A DNA stretch of 64,000 bases from Cunninghamia lanceolata (taxonomy: Eukaryota; Streptophyta; Pinopsida; Cupressales; Cupressaceae): assembly GCA_027924645.1 (NCBI GenBank), contig BSBN01000293.1, positions 5,666,501-5,730,500 of the forward strand. The letters are read 5' to 3'. Shown here piece by piece: positions 1 to 12,558 of the stretch (its first letter is position 1; each line of letters starts with the position of its first letter). Position numbers and translations under genes: made by a program. Under the pieces are notes generated by a model that was not told where the DNA came from, made no database searches, and saw only the letters and a program-made list of their open reading frames with translations.

Positions 1-2412
1 ACTAACAGGTGATGGATAGGTGCTAAGTTAGAGAGTCTCAGTGTTCAGTCCAGGTGTATAAGTGCTAATAGATGAATCTAGGCATTGAAAGATGTCAGAT
101 AGGTGCTGAGGGATAGTACAAGTTCATGTTTAATCCAGGTGCTAATGTAGGTAGTAAAGGTGCTGATATTCAAGTTTTAGGCATTGAGAGATAGGTATAG
201 GCAATCATTGAGAATGTTTTAGTTTTCAAGATGTTTATTAGGTTGATTTGGAAAGAGACATTCAAACAAACATTCACAATGGCTGATTTGACAACTTTTG
301 GGAATAAGGCTGATGTGTCTTTCATGGGTTTTGCACAAAAAGACACATCAAGCACTTCCTAAATTATTCAAGTGGGAGTGATATACCTTATGGATCTCAT
401 GAAATGGTCGTGGGTCAATCTCAACTCAAAATAGAGAAGTGATTCCCACCCCCATTAATACCAAGTACTATAGCTTGGATAGATAGGGAATATATGGTCA
501 TGTACCACCATATACCCCTTATCTTGGAGACTTTCATCTTGCCCAAAGTAGACCCTATCTCAAGTATAGCGGTACATGTGAGATTCTTCCCCTCCTACTA
601 CAGCAGTGCACCACAAGGTGTGGTAGCCAAAGGTCTTATCTAGGATATCCAAGTTGCTAGGGGATATCCCAATATACACTAGGTATAGGGGATGAATCTA
701 TGAATGGGGGTGTCCTAATCATCCAACCAAGCACCAACCATAACACAAGTCTTAACAGACTGAGGGTCTTGGGATTTTTGCTTAGGAGGAGGGGGTCATT
801 CCTTTGAAGTGAGTCATTTGATTCTCACAACGCTTATATACCGCACCCGAACACATAGTTGAGGTTGTCCCCTTGGTGATGAAATCCAAGGAAGCCCCCC
901 TAAAATGAAGGAATGTTAATCAATTTTGATCCCAAGATCACACATAGCATGAGGGGAGAGCATATGTGAACAACACCCTAGGATTAACAAATTGATAAGA
1001 GTGCAAGGAAGTTTTTTTATCCCCAAGATCACCCAAGGGTGCGAGGGGAGAGAATACACCTTCTTATAACTCTACAAACATAGAAAACAAGTTAATTAAA
1101 CCACTACTCTAACTTAGTGGCTAATGCTAGTATAAAATGAGTCTTTGACATGCGAGGCTACAAAAAAATGTTATTATTTTGATAAAATGGATTTGAACAA
1201 TCGAAATATGTTGTGAAAACAAGGATTAGTCCAACAAGATGATAAAAAGTTAGTAATACAAGACAAAATAGGAATAGGTGTTGAAATAGTCTATTTTAGC
1301 ACTAACAGCAATATGCACTAAAATAGACAGTGCAGGTGCTAAACAGGAAAATACAAGCACTAAAGCAGACAATGTAGGTGCTAAAATAGGAAGGTATGCG
1401 CTAAAGCAGAAAATATAGGCATTAATATACAAAGCTTCATACCTGACCTGGCAAGTGTTGATCTGCTCCGTCTAGGCATCGATCTAACTTTTTGATGGTG
1501 ATGGGTTGCAATCTTGATAAAATTTGCAAAAGAAAACACTACAAACTTGCAAAATAGGTTGTTAGACTAGTTAGATACATAACATAAATCAATGTGAACC
1601 CTAATATGAAAATAATTTGTAAATCAAAGTCCAAACAGATTCAAAACCAAGTGCTAAACTGTGAAGTGTGAGCGCTACTTCCTATTGTCTAGGAATTGGA
1701 GACTATTATCTAGGCACTGGAGTCTATTTTCTGGGTGCTGAACTGTCGTGAATAGAGTGGTGGCTTGCAAACTGACTTGGACCTACAAAACAAAATGCCA
1801 CAAACCTACAAACAGAGTGTTAAGTAGCATAAAATATTCACCAACACAAATGTAAATTAGTTAAGCATTGAGTTTACACCTAATCAAGAAATGAAACTTC
1901 CTTGAGTTTAGGCACTAATCCCCGCAGTGTAGGTGGTACTTCATGATATTTAGGCATTGATCCCCATAAACTAGGTGCTGACAAATGAAAAGGTGGCCCA
2001 GATGACAAGGTTTCAAATTTCTTTATAAACCCCAACACTTAAAAAAAGGGGAATGAATAGAGAACCGTGAGAGATGTGAGCAGTAAAGAAGAACTGGGAA
2101 ATAAATGAAAAAAACAAGGTACATAAAGGGGAACCCTTTGTAACATTTTGACAAAGAAGGTTATCTGCCATTGAAAAAGGAGTCTATTGTTGGAGCTCAA
2201 CCAAACCCTAATTGCATATAACTGCTCACACTACCACGTAAGTCAGGATTCAACCTAATATTTTAAAAGTCATTCCTATAATATCTAGTTTACACTACTT
2301 ATACTATTATAACCCTAACCCTAAATTCCCAGAATTCTATTTTTACCCTCTCCTAAAATTTCTCTACCACTAGGGTATTTAATCCTCGAAGATCCTCTAA
2401 GACAAATTATAA
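1..2412. other. Non-coding, decayed repeat-rich stretch
   Basis: I see no gene here. The motif AGGTGCTAA and variants (aggtgctga, aggcattga, aagcactaa) recur irregularly at 1-200, 1264-1440 and 1660-1990. Two near copies of a phrase of the form 'cccaagatcac...gaggggagag' occur near 930 and 1020. Short open frames are translations of these repeats. Confidence 0.6.
1264..1440. repeat. Minisatellite, about 21-bp period
   Basis: Imperfect head-to-tail units of roughly 20-25 bp, each with a core like AGGTGCTAAA followed by an A-rich, GA-containing tail. About six to seven units can be followed. The minus-strand open frame over it is a by-product of the repeat. Confidence 0.55.
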
Positions 2413-5400
2413 ATGCCTCCAATTAAGTATGCTTACCAGGCTTATGAGAGGGAGTTGGTTCTAGAAAATTCTTTGTCTAATATTAGAGATACATAGTTAG
2501 GGCACATGGATCTACATAAATTCTAGATGTGTATGAGGAAGTCACCTAGGTCAAACATGGTTGAGGCTACCCTTTTGAGTGACTTAACACATGTAGGTAG
2601 TTTTCCAACATCTATGCAATGTATTGACCTAGTCTTAGCCTATGTGAAACATGATAAACCAGAGGATAGATAGATAAAAAGTGTAAATGAGAGCATTGTG
2701 GCTAAGCTAAATGGACCTTCCATCAGCCAAATGTTAAGACTGCCTGAGAGGAAAACTTATATGAAATTGAATGCTGAGATAGTCACAAAATACTATCGAA
2801 TGTAGGGATACCTATAAGGACAACATTGCCAAGATTTGGTTCAAGAAACCCAAGAAGAGGAAATCACAACTGCTAAAGAGGCTAACTAGGGCACACTTCA
2901 ATGAAGACATTTTTGACATTATAACTCATCTACACAGAGTTAACAGAGATCTAAATTCTAATGATTTTGACTATTAGATGTGTCCATTCATTATTATAAT
3001 TACTAATAAAACTCAGTTCATTGATTGGGGACAATTAATAAGTGACAATTTACACAAACAATTGACAGAGTTTTCAACTAAGAAGGAGTTTTACATGACT
3101 TTTAACTTGTTTTACTCTATTTATAGTATGCACCTCTAGCCAGGATTACATGCAATTGGGGCATATGATAATGATTATTAGATTTATGATTATTACCCAC
3201 AGTTATAGTTAAAAAATAGTAATAAACATTATAGAAGAGTAAACTATGTGTTTTCTATATTAATTGTGAGGGAATTGGATGTTAATGTAGGCCAAAGATT
3301 TTCTTCTCAAGCTTCCCAATTGATCAAAAAGTGTGGAAATTATTTATTCAATTCACTGGGTTCTCCTACCTAAGGATTGGAGGGTTTGATTAATATCCCT
3401 ACAAGTTACCTAGATATTCCTATGATCATCTAGTACTCATTGAAATGTGTAGACAAATGGAAAGTGTTAATGAGAAATGCAGAATTTGAAGAAAGTAGGT
3501 TATCCTTTCCCATTGGGGTTAACATACTACACTTGTTGATCATCATCAAATGTAGCTAATGTTGAAAGGTTAAAATTAATATAAATCATCATACTGTGAG
3601 ATATGCATTTGATAGTAAAAACTATGTCAAATCTCATTTGCATTTAGGACCAAGATACTATAATCTTTCCCATTTGGAGGACTACTGGGAAGATTGTGAG
3701 AATGATTTTGAGGTAAGAAAAAGACATTGATCATGAATGACCTTGCATAAAATGATATATTATAAACTTGAATGTGATACTCATTGAGTGGAAGAAGGTT
3801 CGGATATGATAGATTAGGTCTATACCAAAAATATCTAATTTGAGCCTCTCTCGCCTATTAACTAGAGTGACAAGGAGATGAAAGATGTCAAAGAATGTTC
3901 TTTATTTGTTTTAAATAAATCAATGAAATGGTTGAAGGCCAAAAAGGAAACAGAGCATACTGCTACTAAGCAATCTAGATCTTCATCCAAAGATGTTAGG
4001 CAAAAGGATGAACAGGTTGAAACACCTATAGTTATATTTGTTACTAATGCCCCTGATAAATCTAAAACAATTGGATTAAGTTGAGGGGATGGTTAGGAGC
4101 CTGATAAAGTATTTGATTTGCAAAGTACTTGTGCCCAAGATAATGTAACAATAAGGGCTAAATTGTAGGTTAAGAAGCCTCCTAATGGTAAAGAAGATAC
4201 AAGAGAGCGGGAATCAAAGGAAACTATAGAGTCCCCAAAGAAAAAATCTTCAAAACCGCCCCTACATTAGATCAATCTCAGGGGAATGTAGAAGATATAG
4301 CTCATATTTCTCCACCTTCATATCTAGATAAGGAAGATGCAGATGCTAATATTCCAATGTCTCCTAGAGCCACTTTGCCATCAATTTCTTCTGATTTTTC
4401 ATTTAGTCCATCTAAAATTTCAAGCTCTTCCCAATGGTTAAGGGAAACTATTGTAAAAAGAGAAAATATCAAGAAATAGTGGAACTAGACTATAATACAG
4501 TAGCCCAATTGCTACATGTGAAAACTCCTAAATCTAAGAAGACACGTATTACTTCTAGGTTGATGATTGATTCTTTTGGGAACCAATATATTGAAGTTGC
4601 AAAGTCCATAGCAAATAAAGATAAAGGAGAAGCCCCAGAAGATGACTATGAATTGTCCAAATTTGACTTAGGGCCATCTACTCACAGAGGAGATATATAC
4701 ATAATTTCTAATTATCTACTACTAAGTTAATCCATTGAACTGAAAAGGAAAGGGAAACCAGATAACAATTGGAAGAACAAGTTTGAACGTTATCATTATA
4801 TATTAAGAATGTTTTGAATATTTCTATTGAACCTTCACAAAACTCCTCAGCACAAGTACTTTGAATATATAAGTTATAGATAAAGAAATGATTGGAAAAC
4901 TAAAAAAATACAAAGCATTGGGAAAAGCTATTGATTCTTGGGTTGAGCAAACAATAATGGATGGCTTGTTATGTGTCAAGGAATTTATGAAGTTATATAG
5001 GTTTAATGAACAAAAAACAACAAAACATAAGAATGAACTTCATGTATCGAGAAAGGAAGAAGTTACATGGCACGTAGCAATTAAAGACATATAAGAAATG
5101 GCTAAAATGACAAGAATACCTTAATTTTTGAAAAATTCATTGTTAAGATTGATGAATATGACCCCAAGAAATGGATAACAAGTAATGATTGAAAATTAAT
5201 GGTAGTTAGGCAATACATCAATGAATTGAAGAAGTTTGTGAAAGAAAGTGAATTTATTAAATCAGAAATGTTGGCAAGATGTGTGGCATTAGAAGTAAGA
5301 TTGTTCAAAAATGATGTCTCAGAGCTCGAAGATATATAAGTGGTAAAGCAAAATATCAAAGGCCTAGTCCATAAGAAAAAATTGAGAAATGAAACCATTT

Positions 5401-5645
5401 GTGTCGATACTATGATAAAACTAACAACACTCTCCCATTATGCAATTGATTTGCAAAAAGAGTTATCTGGCATGGAGCAGAGAATGAAAGCAATTGAAGA
5501 ATTTATTTTAATGTGGAAGGATCATCTAGCCAAATTCATTGTCCCAGAAACAAAGGCAATATCTCTGGTGGTCAAACAGTTTAGAATTTACAAAGAGATC
5601 TTATCATCCATAGACAAGTCTAAAGGAGGAGAAGAAGATATTTGA
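2413..5645 (+). pseudogene. Decayed long ORF of unknown family, possibly retroelement-derived
   Basis: Starting at ATG 2413 (MPPIKYAYQAYERELV), protein-like sequence can be followed for about 3.2 kb, but only across many in-frame stops, mostly TAG, and several frame changes. Open pieces lie at 3878-4084, 4434-4730, 4888-5094 and 5340-5645. The middle is Lys/Ser-rich and low-complexity. The last part is Glu/Lys-rich and looks coiled-coil forming. I recognise no domain. It lies upstream of a gypsy chromodomain remnant, so it could be an extra or gag-like ORF of a large LTR element, but nothing in the sequence proves the link. It is certainly not expressed as one protein. A decayed host gene is the alternative. 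Confidence 0.4.
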
Positions 5646-6489
5646 ATTGATCAATCACAATGATTTATGTCTCTTTTGTTTCATGATACTTTATAATGTT
5701 TAATTTAAGTCATTTATGTATGACTTAATTGAGACTTTTTAATTTTATAACTTTATCATGAACTTTATGGCTTTAAAGTTATAAATTATAGTTAGTTATG
5801 AAACAGTTATGATGGATAGCCTATAAATATATGGTTTATTTGTAATGAGAGGACTTTTTTGGCTTTCACACAATTTTGGCAAAGAGAAAGAATATGATTT
5901 GTATAGCTGGTGTTTGTAAAGAAATGAATACTTGAACAATGTTATTATAGTATTTTTTAGGTTATTGTTCTTCTTGTGTTGAATGGATGCCCTCTTTACA
6001 TATCTCTTTAGTTTATTTGTGAGAATCAATCTCTGTGTAATGTGTAAAGATTTGATATTGCTATCATATTTCTCTTATATTAATCTTTAATGTGTGTTAA
6101 ATATTGTTGCAGATAACTCCTTTCCATTGCATAGAAAATCTATGTTGCTTTCTTTGCAGTTATTTAGGAAGTGCTCTCTTTTTCAGTAGGGAAAATATTA
6201 ATTTTCAGTTTTGACTAGTAGCAACAAATCTATATTGGTGTTCTTGGGTTCATTAATTAAGGTTTCTTGGAAATATTGAGTCCTTGAAATTCTACTATTC
6301 TTTGGATATTTTTGGATTTAAAAATACCTTACACAAATAGAATCATTATTCAAAGAGGGAGCTACACCTCTAAATGCAGAGGTAGATTATTAATTATCAA
6401 AACAATCTTACCAACTATTGATACATTTGTGTAACTATCATGGGTAAACATAGTTTAATATTACAGTGACCAAATCTGTTTACCAACAA
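5646..6489. other. AT-rich stretch without recognisable gene
   Basis: No supportable coding region. A TATA-like string (ctataaatat) near 5821 follows an AT-rich block and resembles a promoter or LTR core, but neither LTR ends nor a transcript can be defined from it. Confidence 0.4.
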
Positions 6490-6714
6490 CAGGCAATGTT
6501 ACCAAAGCTATATGAAGAAGGAAAAATCATTTTGGATCTAGAGTTAATTCTCCAAACATACACAAAGAAGTTGAAGACTAAGACAATCACTAAGTATCTC
6601 ATTCAGTGAAAGAATTTACTAGTTGAAGATACCATGTGGGAAGGTAAAGATTTTGTGTAGAAATATTCACAATTGATTAGCATTGAGGTCAATGCTTATT
6701 TGAAGAGGGGGGCA
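6490..6714 (+). pseudogene. Ty3/gypsy polyprotein C-terminus (chromodomain) remnant and polypurine tract
   Basis: Reading from 6498, the sequence contains ILDLELILQ, then TKYLIQ-stop-KNLLVEDTMWEG. This matches the end of the plant chromovirus chromodomain (pattern YLIKWKN...EDATWE). Two stops interrupt it: a TGA where a Trp is normal and a TAG where a Gln fits. About 60 nt later comes the purine run GAAGAGGGGGG (6702-6712), which fits a polypurine tract. The rest of this element's pol is not recognisable upstream, so it is a decayed 3' end. Confidence 0.6.
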
Positions 6715-7476
6715 TGCTATGCCCTTAATCTTATAATGTATATAGGGTTATGAGTAGTCAATAGCTTATGACTACCTTAACTCTTAATTAAGTAATGTGA
6801 TCATTATTATATTTTTATTTAGATAATTAGGTTGGCCTAGGTGATATATTTGGATATCTAAGTCAGTCTGGGTGATATCCAAGGCATATTAGGGTATATA
6901 TAGGAGGTAGTGAGTGTTATTTGATCATCATATTATGAATTGTGATATTATTGGAGATATTTGGAGGTTTTTCCTCTTGAAGTGGCTTATTATTCTTAAG
7001 TATTATTGAGTATTTGCATCATATTTCCTATTACATTCTCCTCGTGTGGAAGTTATTTCATTACATAGATCTTTATTACTTGCCACATCATGTGGAGTTT
7101 TGATCACATTGCCACACCATGTGGAATCTTATCACATGACTACATCATGCAAAACAATATTACACCACCCCATAACATGGAGAGGAGGACTTTTCTATCT
7201 CTTTCTCTTCTCATTTTTCATGGATAATTGAAGAAATTTGTTGTTTGTACTAATTTTAATTATGTGGAAGATGTTATTCATTGCATACTTTGTGTTTTGT
7301 TAGTTTTGATGTAGTACTCATGGCACAAAGATTTCAAGAATGATATGGTACTTTATATGAATCAATATCATTTTATGAGTGTCAAAATATTTTTAGTGTT
7401 GGCTAAGAATGTCCATGTATTTTGAAATGCATGCTCATATTAGATTTGCACAAACTTCAAAGTAGGGGCATTAGCA
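6715..7476 (+). repeat. Probable 3' LTR of the decayed gypsy element (end uncertain)
   Basis: TGCTATGCCC begins 2 nt after the polypurine tract, as an LTR should. A TATA-like string (gggtatatatagg) sits near 6893. The right edge is a guess: TAGCA at 7472-7476 would be the inverted match of TGCTA. No second LTR copy is visible in the window, so the boundary cannot be confirmed. Confidence 0.35.
7082..7168. repeat. Three tandem 29-bp units
   Basis: Units begin at 7082, 7111 and 7140 with gccacatcatg, gccacaccatg and ctacatcatg. The first two are closely similar and the third is more diverged. They lie inside the probable LTR. Confidence 0.6.
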
Positions 7477-8827
7477 TGCTCATGGTGAAATTAGCATATC
7501 AATGTCATTTCCCATTTAGTTTTGTGTTCACCTTGGTGGGAAGGTCCTTAATGCAATAACATATTTACAAATGACATATTCTTATGATAATCTTGGATCA
7601 TAGCTTTATTCATATTTAAAGTCATTTCACCTCTATATAGTCACCATATACTGATCATTATTGCACACTCATCAATGCTAAAGCCATCACATTTTCTCCT
7701 TGCCTCAAAATTATCATTTCTGAATGGCTTGAGATTGACCTAGTTCAACCTTGAGCCATGCGGGATTGAACCAAAAATTTAAATTATCAAATACAAATTT
7801 CAACTTTCTTGTCCCCTACTACTAGCTATTATGAACTAACTTAACACATATTTTCTAACATATTGTGATGTTTCTATATTTAAAGACATTTAATATGCAG
7901 ATAATTTTATAAGAGATATCACACAAGATTACAAGGAGTTACAAATTATTATAACATCGTTTGATTTCTAATGGTAATAAAGAAGAAAATCTACATCATC
8001 ATATAGGGCATAGGCACACCTACATATCTTGTCTTTGATATTGTTCATCGCCCACCAAAGGGGATTGACCTAGGAGAACATGTCCACCTATCGAGTTGGG
8101 AAACTCTTAAATGTTGTTCTTAGACACCACCTTGATAGGTTCAAATATCTAGAAGACAAATGCAAGCAACCATTTAGGTGCACATTATGTTAGATGATCT
8201 TGTGTAACACAAATTAGATCCACATAGGAAATCAAGTCTTTGGTAGTTAGGATCAAACCCATGACACTTAGACTTGAACCATATGGATTTATGAGATGAA
8301 ATAGATTTTGAGATAGTAATTAAATCAAGAACATTAATTTCTAGACAATGGTGAATCAACTTATCACATGAGCAACACCGTTATTTAATTTTTTATTCTA
8401 TAATTTTAGAAAATTGTAAACCAATAGATTTTGTTAATTTTAGAAATTTTTAATTAAAGTCATCGAGTGATCAATGCTTATCGTAATTCTAATAATACAT
8501 GCAGGCATGTTTTAGTAATGAGAATTTCAAATTAATAAAAATATATATTTTTTGATGACAAAATATTACTTTATAAGAATAATATACACTAATTATTTTT
8601 ATTTTTATTTTTTTAAGGTGAAATGACATCACATCTATAAAGTCTCTATGGAAAATAATATATTAAACAAAATAAGATTAACAAAATAGTCAAACCATTT
8701 TAGTTGATTACATAGAGTCTAATGTTTAGATTGTGAACAACTAGTGGAGGTAGTTATGCTCGCGAAAACAATCTTCCTTTTCTTTACTTGGCTTGCTTGA
8801 TCCACTTCCTATTGGTAGCTTCACACT
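7477..8827. other. Intergenic, no gene seen
   Basis: AT-rich sequence with no recognisable coding, RNA or repeat structure. The last bases (cttcacac, 8820-8827) abut the LINE poly-T tail and are a candidate target-site duplication. Confidence 0.5.
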
Positions 8828-9440
8828 TTTTTTTTTAAACAGAAAAAGGTGAGGAGTCACCCATAGTATTAAAAAGAGGGTTTATATAGAAAGTAAATAA
8901 GACACCATATCCAAATATCCATAAAAAAATATTACAAACAAACGACCCTTAACAGACCTAATAAGGTAGTTCAAAAAACAAACCAAGAAAGCAACCAAAC
9001 TGCCAATCCTAATCACCAAGATTATCAGAACAAAAAAACACAACCCCACTCCCACGTACCATCCACCTGACATCAAACAGATCCACCACTGATCCTCATT
9101 TTCTCCAACTACATCTGCCATCACGTCGATATCTACAGCACCTGGGAGGACGACCACCATCAAGTCGTGAGGCTAGCAGCAGGAAGAGGTTGCACCTGGA
9201 GCTCTGCATTGTTCCTGGCTTCACTTCCCTTCTCAAGGTCATATAAGGAATCCCTGAGTATGTGTGGTGTGAGGTTAGGATCATGAATTATGAGGAATCT
9301 TATGCCTATGAAAACATCCTTGATATGCTAAGCTTTCTTCTTGGAGAAGAGGAAGCTTTGAGCATTTAGCTCATTATCAATTTCATAACTGCTCAATGAT
9401 TTGAGACTAGATTGCAAAGCCCTATAAATGGCCTATTGAG
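8828..9440 (-). other. LINE 3' region and poly-A tail
   Basis: Minus-strand reading downstream of RNase H gives a hydrophobic low-complexity frame (9163-8882), then a non-coding stretch ending in ten A at about 8828-8837. This fits a LINE 3' untranslated end. I do not regard the frames here as genes. Confidence 0.5.
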
Positions 9441-10529
9441 GAAGTGAGGTGCATAACGTATGGAGATTGAACAACCCACCAATCAGAGCATCCCCCTGGT
9501 CCATACCATATCCCTTCACTATCATCGCCCATCTATCCACTGTATAAATATTATTGTAGAAGAGACTAGAAGCTAGGGCATGGATGTATTCACCATTTTG
9601 CACCAAGTCCATTATATTAGATAGAATTTGAGAGACAATATTGGAATAGTTGATGATACAACTAGTATAACCTTTTATCCATGCATGCCCTGCTATACAT
9701 CTCACGAAGAATTGCATCAAAGTGTAGTCCCAATCTAACAGTGTCATTAAATCTGATGATTTAACCTTTCCTCTAATCTCAGGCTCCCAGTCTAGAGAGG
9801 GGAAGAAAAGCCTTTGATTAATCCATGTATCTGCCATTAAAACATGTAGAAAGGAGGTTGTTGCAAGCGAAACAAAAGTTAGAAGGCCTAAGCAAAAGCT
9901 TAGATTTAATCAAAAGCCGCCTGAAAGTCATGATGTCATCCACGTGATTGGAGATGGGAAAGCCATCCTTTCTTGATCCTGAAGCAATCTAGAGAGGCAG
10001 TCACAGTACGAATTACTTTAAGATATCATGTATCTAAAATAAGATGTCCTCCACTTGCATATTCTCCATTAGGGCTCAAGGTACATCTGATGCAATGCGT
10101 CAGGAAAAGACACCTCCCAAATATAGAAAGGAAACCTGCCATCCTTTCATATGATCTAGCCTTAATTAACATCATAACTACCATCCATGCTAAGATCATG
10201 AAAAGATGTCTAAGTAAGGCTGCCTGAATCCCAATGAGAATCCACCCATTATCGATTTGACAAGTGATCTATTAAGCTTACCAACTTACAGAGGTAACGA
10301 ATCAATCCGCTCCCCTTGTGCTAGCCTGAGATGCCATTAAGGTTCAACCACCAGAGTACAAAGAATTTATATCATAGATGTTGGAGAAGGATAGGGTGAC
10401 CGGCAAGAAAGTTCCACCTATTAGGAGAGAGGTTGCTTGGAAAGAGGTAAGTCTAGGTCATCATTTAGAAGCTTGAGCAACTTGCTTGGCAGACTTAGAT
10501 GTCCAGGAAGGAAAAGTTATGCTTCTGTG
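9433..10529 (-). pseudogene. LINE region downstream of RNase H, decayed
   Basis: A minus-strand open frame of about 134 codons (9837-9433) and scattered shorter frames sit between the RNase H remnant and the LINE 3' end. No domain is recognised. Position and strand suggest it belongs to the LINE, but it could be older host sequence. The plus-strand frame 9973-10227 has no family resemblance and is probably chance. Confidence 0.35.
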
Positions 10530-10911
10530 TCTTGGTCGATTGATAGGTTGGAAAGGCCATCCACCACCTTATTTCCTTCTCTAAAAATATGAGAGATCAT
10601 GAAGTTATCAAGCTCATTTATAAGGGAAATAGTCTGTTAGAGAATCTCATGTTAACTTTCCAATTATTTGATCATTTAGATTTTAGAGCATTCACAATAA
10701 TCTATGAATCACCTTCTTTTCAAAGATTTTTATTTCCCAAACTGATTGCCAATTGGAGACCATGTACCAAGGCCCAAGCTTTGACTTCATTGTTTGAGCC
10801 CTTGGGGATTTTAGTCACTTTCACTGCTATTAGGGAGCCATCCCCCCTCCTTAACATGCACCCAATCCCTAATACCCTAGGATTCCCTCTACACGCTCCA
10901 TCAAAGATAAG
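10530..10911 (-). pseudogene. LINE RNase H domain, N-terminus cut by gypsy insertion
   Basis: Reading leftward from 10911 on the minus strand gives LIFDGACRGNP, GIGCMLRRGDG, NNEVKA and later HIFREGNKVVDGLSNL. This is the plant LINE RNase H pattern (FDGA.RGNPG, the E of N.EA, and R..N..AD..A). In-frame stops lie inside, for example near the position of the third catalytic acid. The domain begins exactly at the 5' LTR. Its preceding residues lie on the far side of the gypsy element at 18834, so the two halves were contiguous before insertion. Confidence 0.75.
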
Positions 10912-12510
10912 TGGTGCAGGAGCACCCGTACATGATCAGGATATAGGTTAATTGTCCACATGATGACAGGGCATTAGTCTATTTTTAGTATGTTTGACTT
11001 CATCATGTAATAAGGTCCGTAATAAGGTCCATTGGACCGATGCTATGTAATAGATCAGCCTAGGAGTATGTGTAGGCAGTTACAGATCGTGATCAGGTAG
11101 TCTGAGCTGTCCTTCTCCCAGCCGCTTGGAAGCTCCCAGCCGCTGGGAAGTGAGTTGGTAGTACTCGAAGGATTTTGCTATTTATACCTTCGATCTGTTA
11201 GGGTTTAGCATATTGACAGATGTTATGTTAGTTGTGTTATGTATTGGTGTTGTGATTGAGTTGAGATTCAGGAGAACAGTTCAGACATTGTGAAGCTGTA
11301 TTCAGAATTTTTAAATTTCATTTGAATAAGATCTCATCATTTGCATTATCTGAGTTTATCAGCTGTATCTGTTTTGATTTCCTTTCTGTTTGCAAGTTGA
11401 TGGATACTTTCAACCCTTCCACCGGTTGATCCTGTAAATCGGTGGAATGGTCCCGTATTATAGCTTAGGTTGCATGTTAGTTTTCTGTTTATGCATTGCA
11501 TCGTTCAAGAGATCAGTTAGGAGCATGCTGTGAATCAGCCTAGCATCCTCATGTGCTAGGTCTAGAAAGATAAGCTGTTAAATTTTGGTTTGAAGGTGAT
11601 CCGGCCCGATCATCTTATTGCCTTTGTGAAATCATATGGTTCTGAGTGTTTACATGCAGCGGACAGATATACAGGAGTCTGCATGTGCGTTTCCAGTCGG
11701 ATCGAGTCGCATCGTCATCTGCGAATACACCGCCATCAGGATCGGGTCGTGAAGCTGATGAAGTTTGCATGTTGCAAGTGCATCAGGATGTTTTAAGTTG
11801 GATATATACTCAGTGTATATATCACCGTCAGGATCATCTCTCAGGAGTGCCCATCATCCGAGTATCGCTAGCAGATGCGGGAGTGAAAGTTTGTTTTTTT
11901 GACTAAGTGTTGAAGAGGTCATCAGGATATTGGGTGATGTCATCGTCATCAAGATATGACGTCATCGTCATCAGGATATTGAGATATCCCCCTATGCAAG
12001 TTTATCCTGCTGTCGCTAAGTGCTTAGGTATCGGCGGAAGTCCTCGGTAGAAAGTTGTGTTAACATCATCAGGAGGTTTCGAGAGAACCGGATAAATCAT
12101 ATCATGATGCTGTTGCTTGTATCGTCGGCTATCGGGGCATCGAAGGGAAGGTGTTGAAGATGATCATCATCAGGATATTTGGAGCAACCGGATATTTGAT
12201 ATCCTGCTGACAAAGGTGGTGTTGCATATCATGATAATGCCGATGGAGCTTGGCGCCCGATGAACAGTGCAACAGGAGGATGTTTGTGCTAGTTGAACAT
12301 CATGATGATGATGATAGGTGGAAAACGGAGGAAGTGAACAGTAGTCGGCAGGAGGATAATTGTGCTCGTCCGAAATATGATGATGATGCTGTTGGTGTTT
12401 GCAGGAAATATGATGATGATGCTGAGCTGATAGGGATTTTTATCATGCTGTTTGTATTATTGGCTCCTCCTTCCTATTAGTTAGCTCCCGTTGTGTTTAC
12501 CTCTGCATCA
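10912..12510 (+). repeat. 5' LTR of the gypsy element
   Basis: 1599 bp, TG...CA ends. A TATA-like TATTTATA is at 11179-11186. Two tandem units near 11935 and 11957 each begin TGAYGTCATCGTCATC; the second holds the palindrome TGACGTCA, a classic bZIP-type site. Many CATCATCAGGATAT-like phrases recur in the last 600 bp. Small open frames inside are repeated in the 3' LTR and are not genes. Confidence 0.93.
11935..11972 (+). promoter_or_regulatory. Tandem TGACGTCA-type (bZIP-like) sites in the LTR
   Basis: The first unit reads TGATGTCA (11935-11942), the second TGACGTCA (11957-11964). In the 3' LTR the first unit is the intact palindrome (18258-18265) and the second is TGATGTCA. That pattern suggests both sites were TGACGTCA and that CpG decay hit a different one in each LTR. 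Function as an enhancer is inferred. Confidence 0.45.
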
Positions 12511-12513
12511 TAG

Positions 12514-12525
12514 TGGTATCAGAGC
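12514..12525 (+). other. Primer-binding site (initiator Met tRNA)
   Basis: TGGTATCAGAGC, 3 nt after the 5' LTR. This is the standard plant retrotransposon PBS complementary to the 3' end of initiator tRNA-Met. It sets the LTR boundary and the plus orientation. Confidence 0.95.
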
Positions 12526-12558
12526 AAAGGTTAGAACCTTCTGGAAAAGATAAGCAGG

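Noticed and set aside
1264..1440. CRISPR-like array
   Set aside because: Units are adjacent and imperfect, no spacers, in a plant nuclear context. It is a minisatellite.
11590..11906. Open frames in the gypsy LTRs (also 17913-18229, 12250-12480, 18573-18803)
   Set aside because: They are LTR sequence present twice because the LTR is present twice. No domain or start context.
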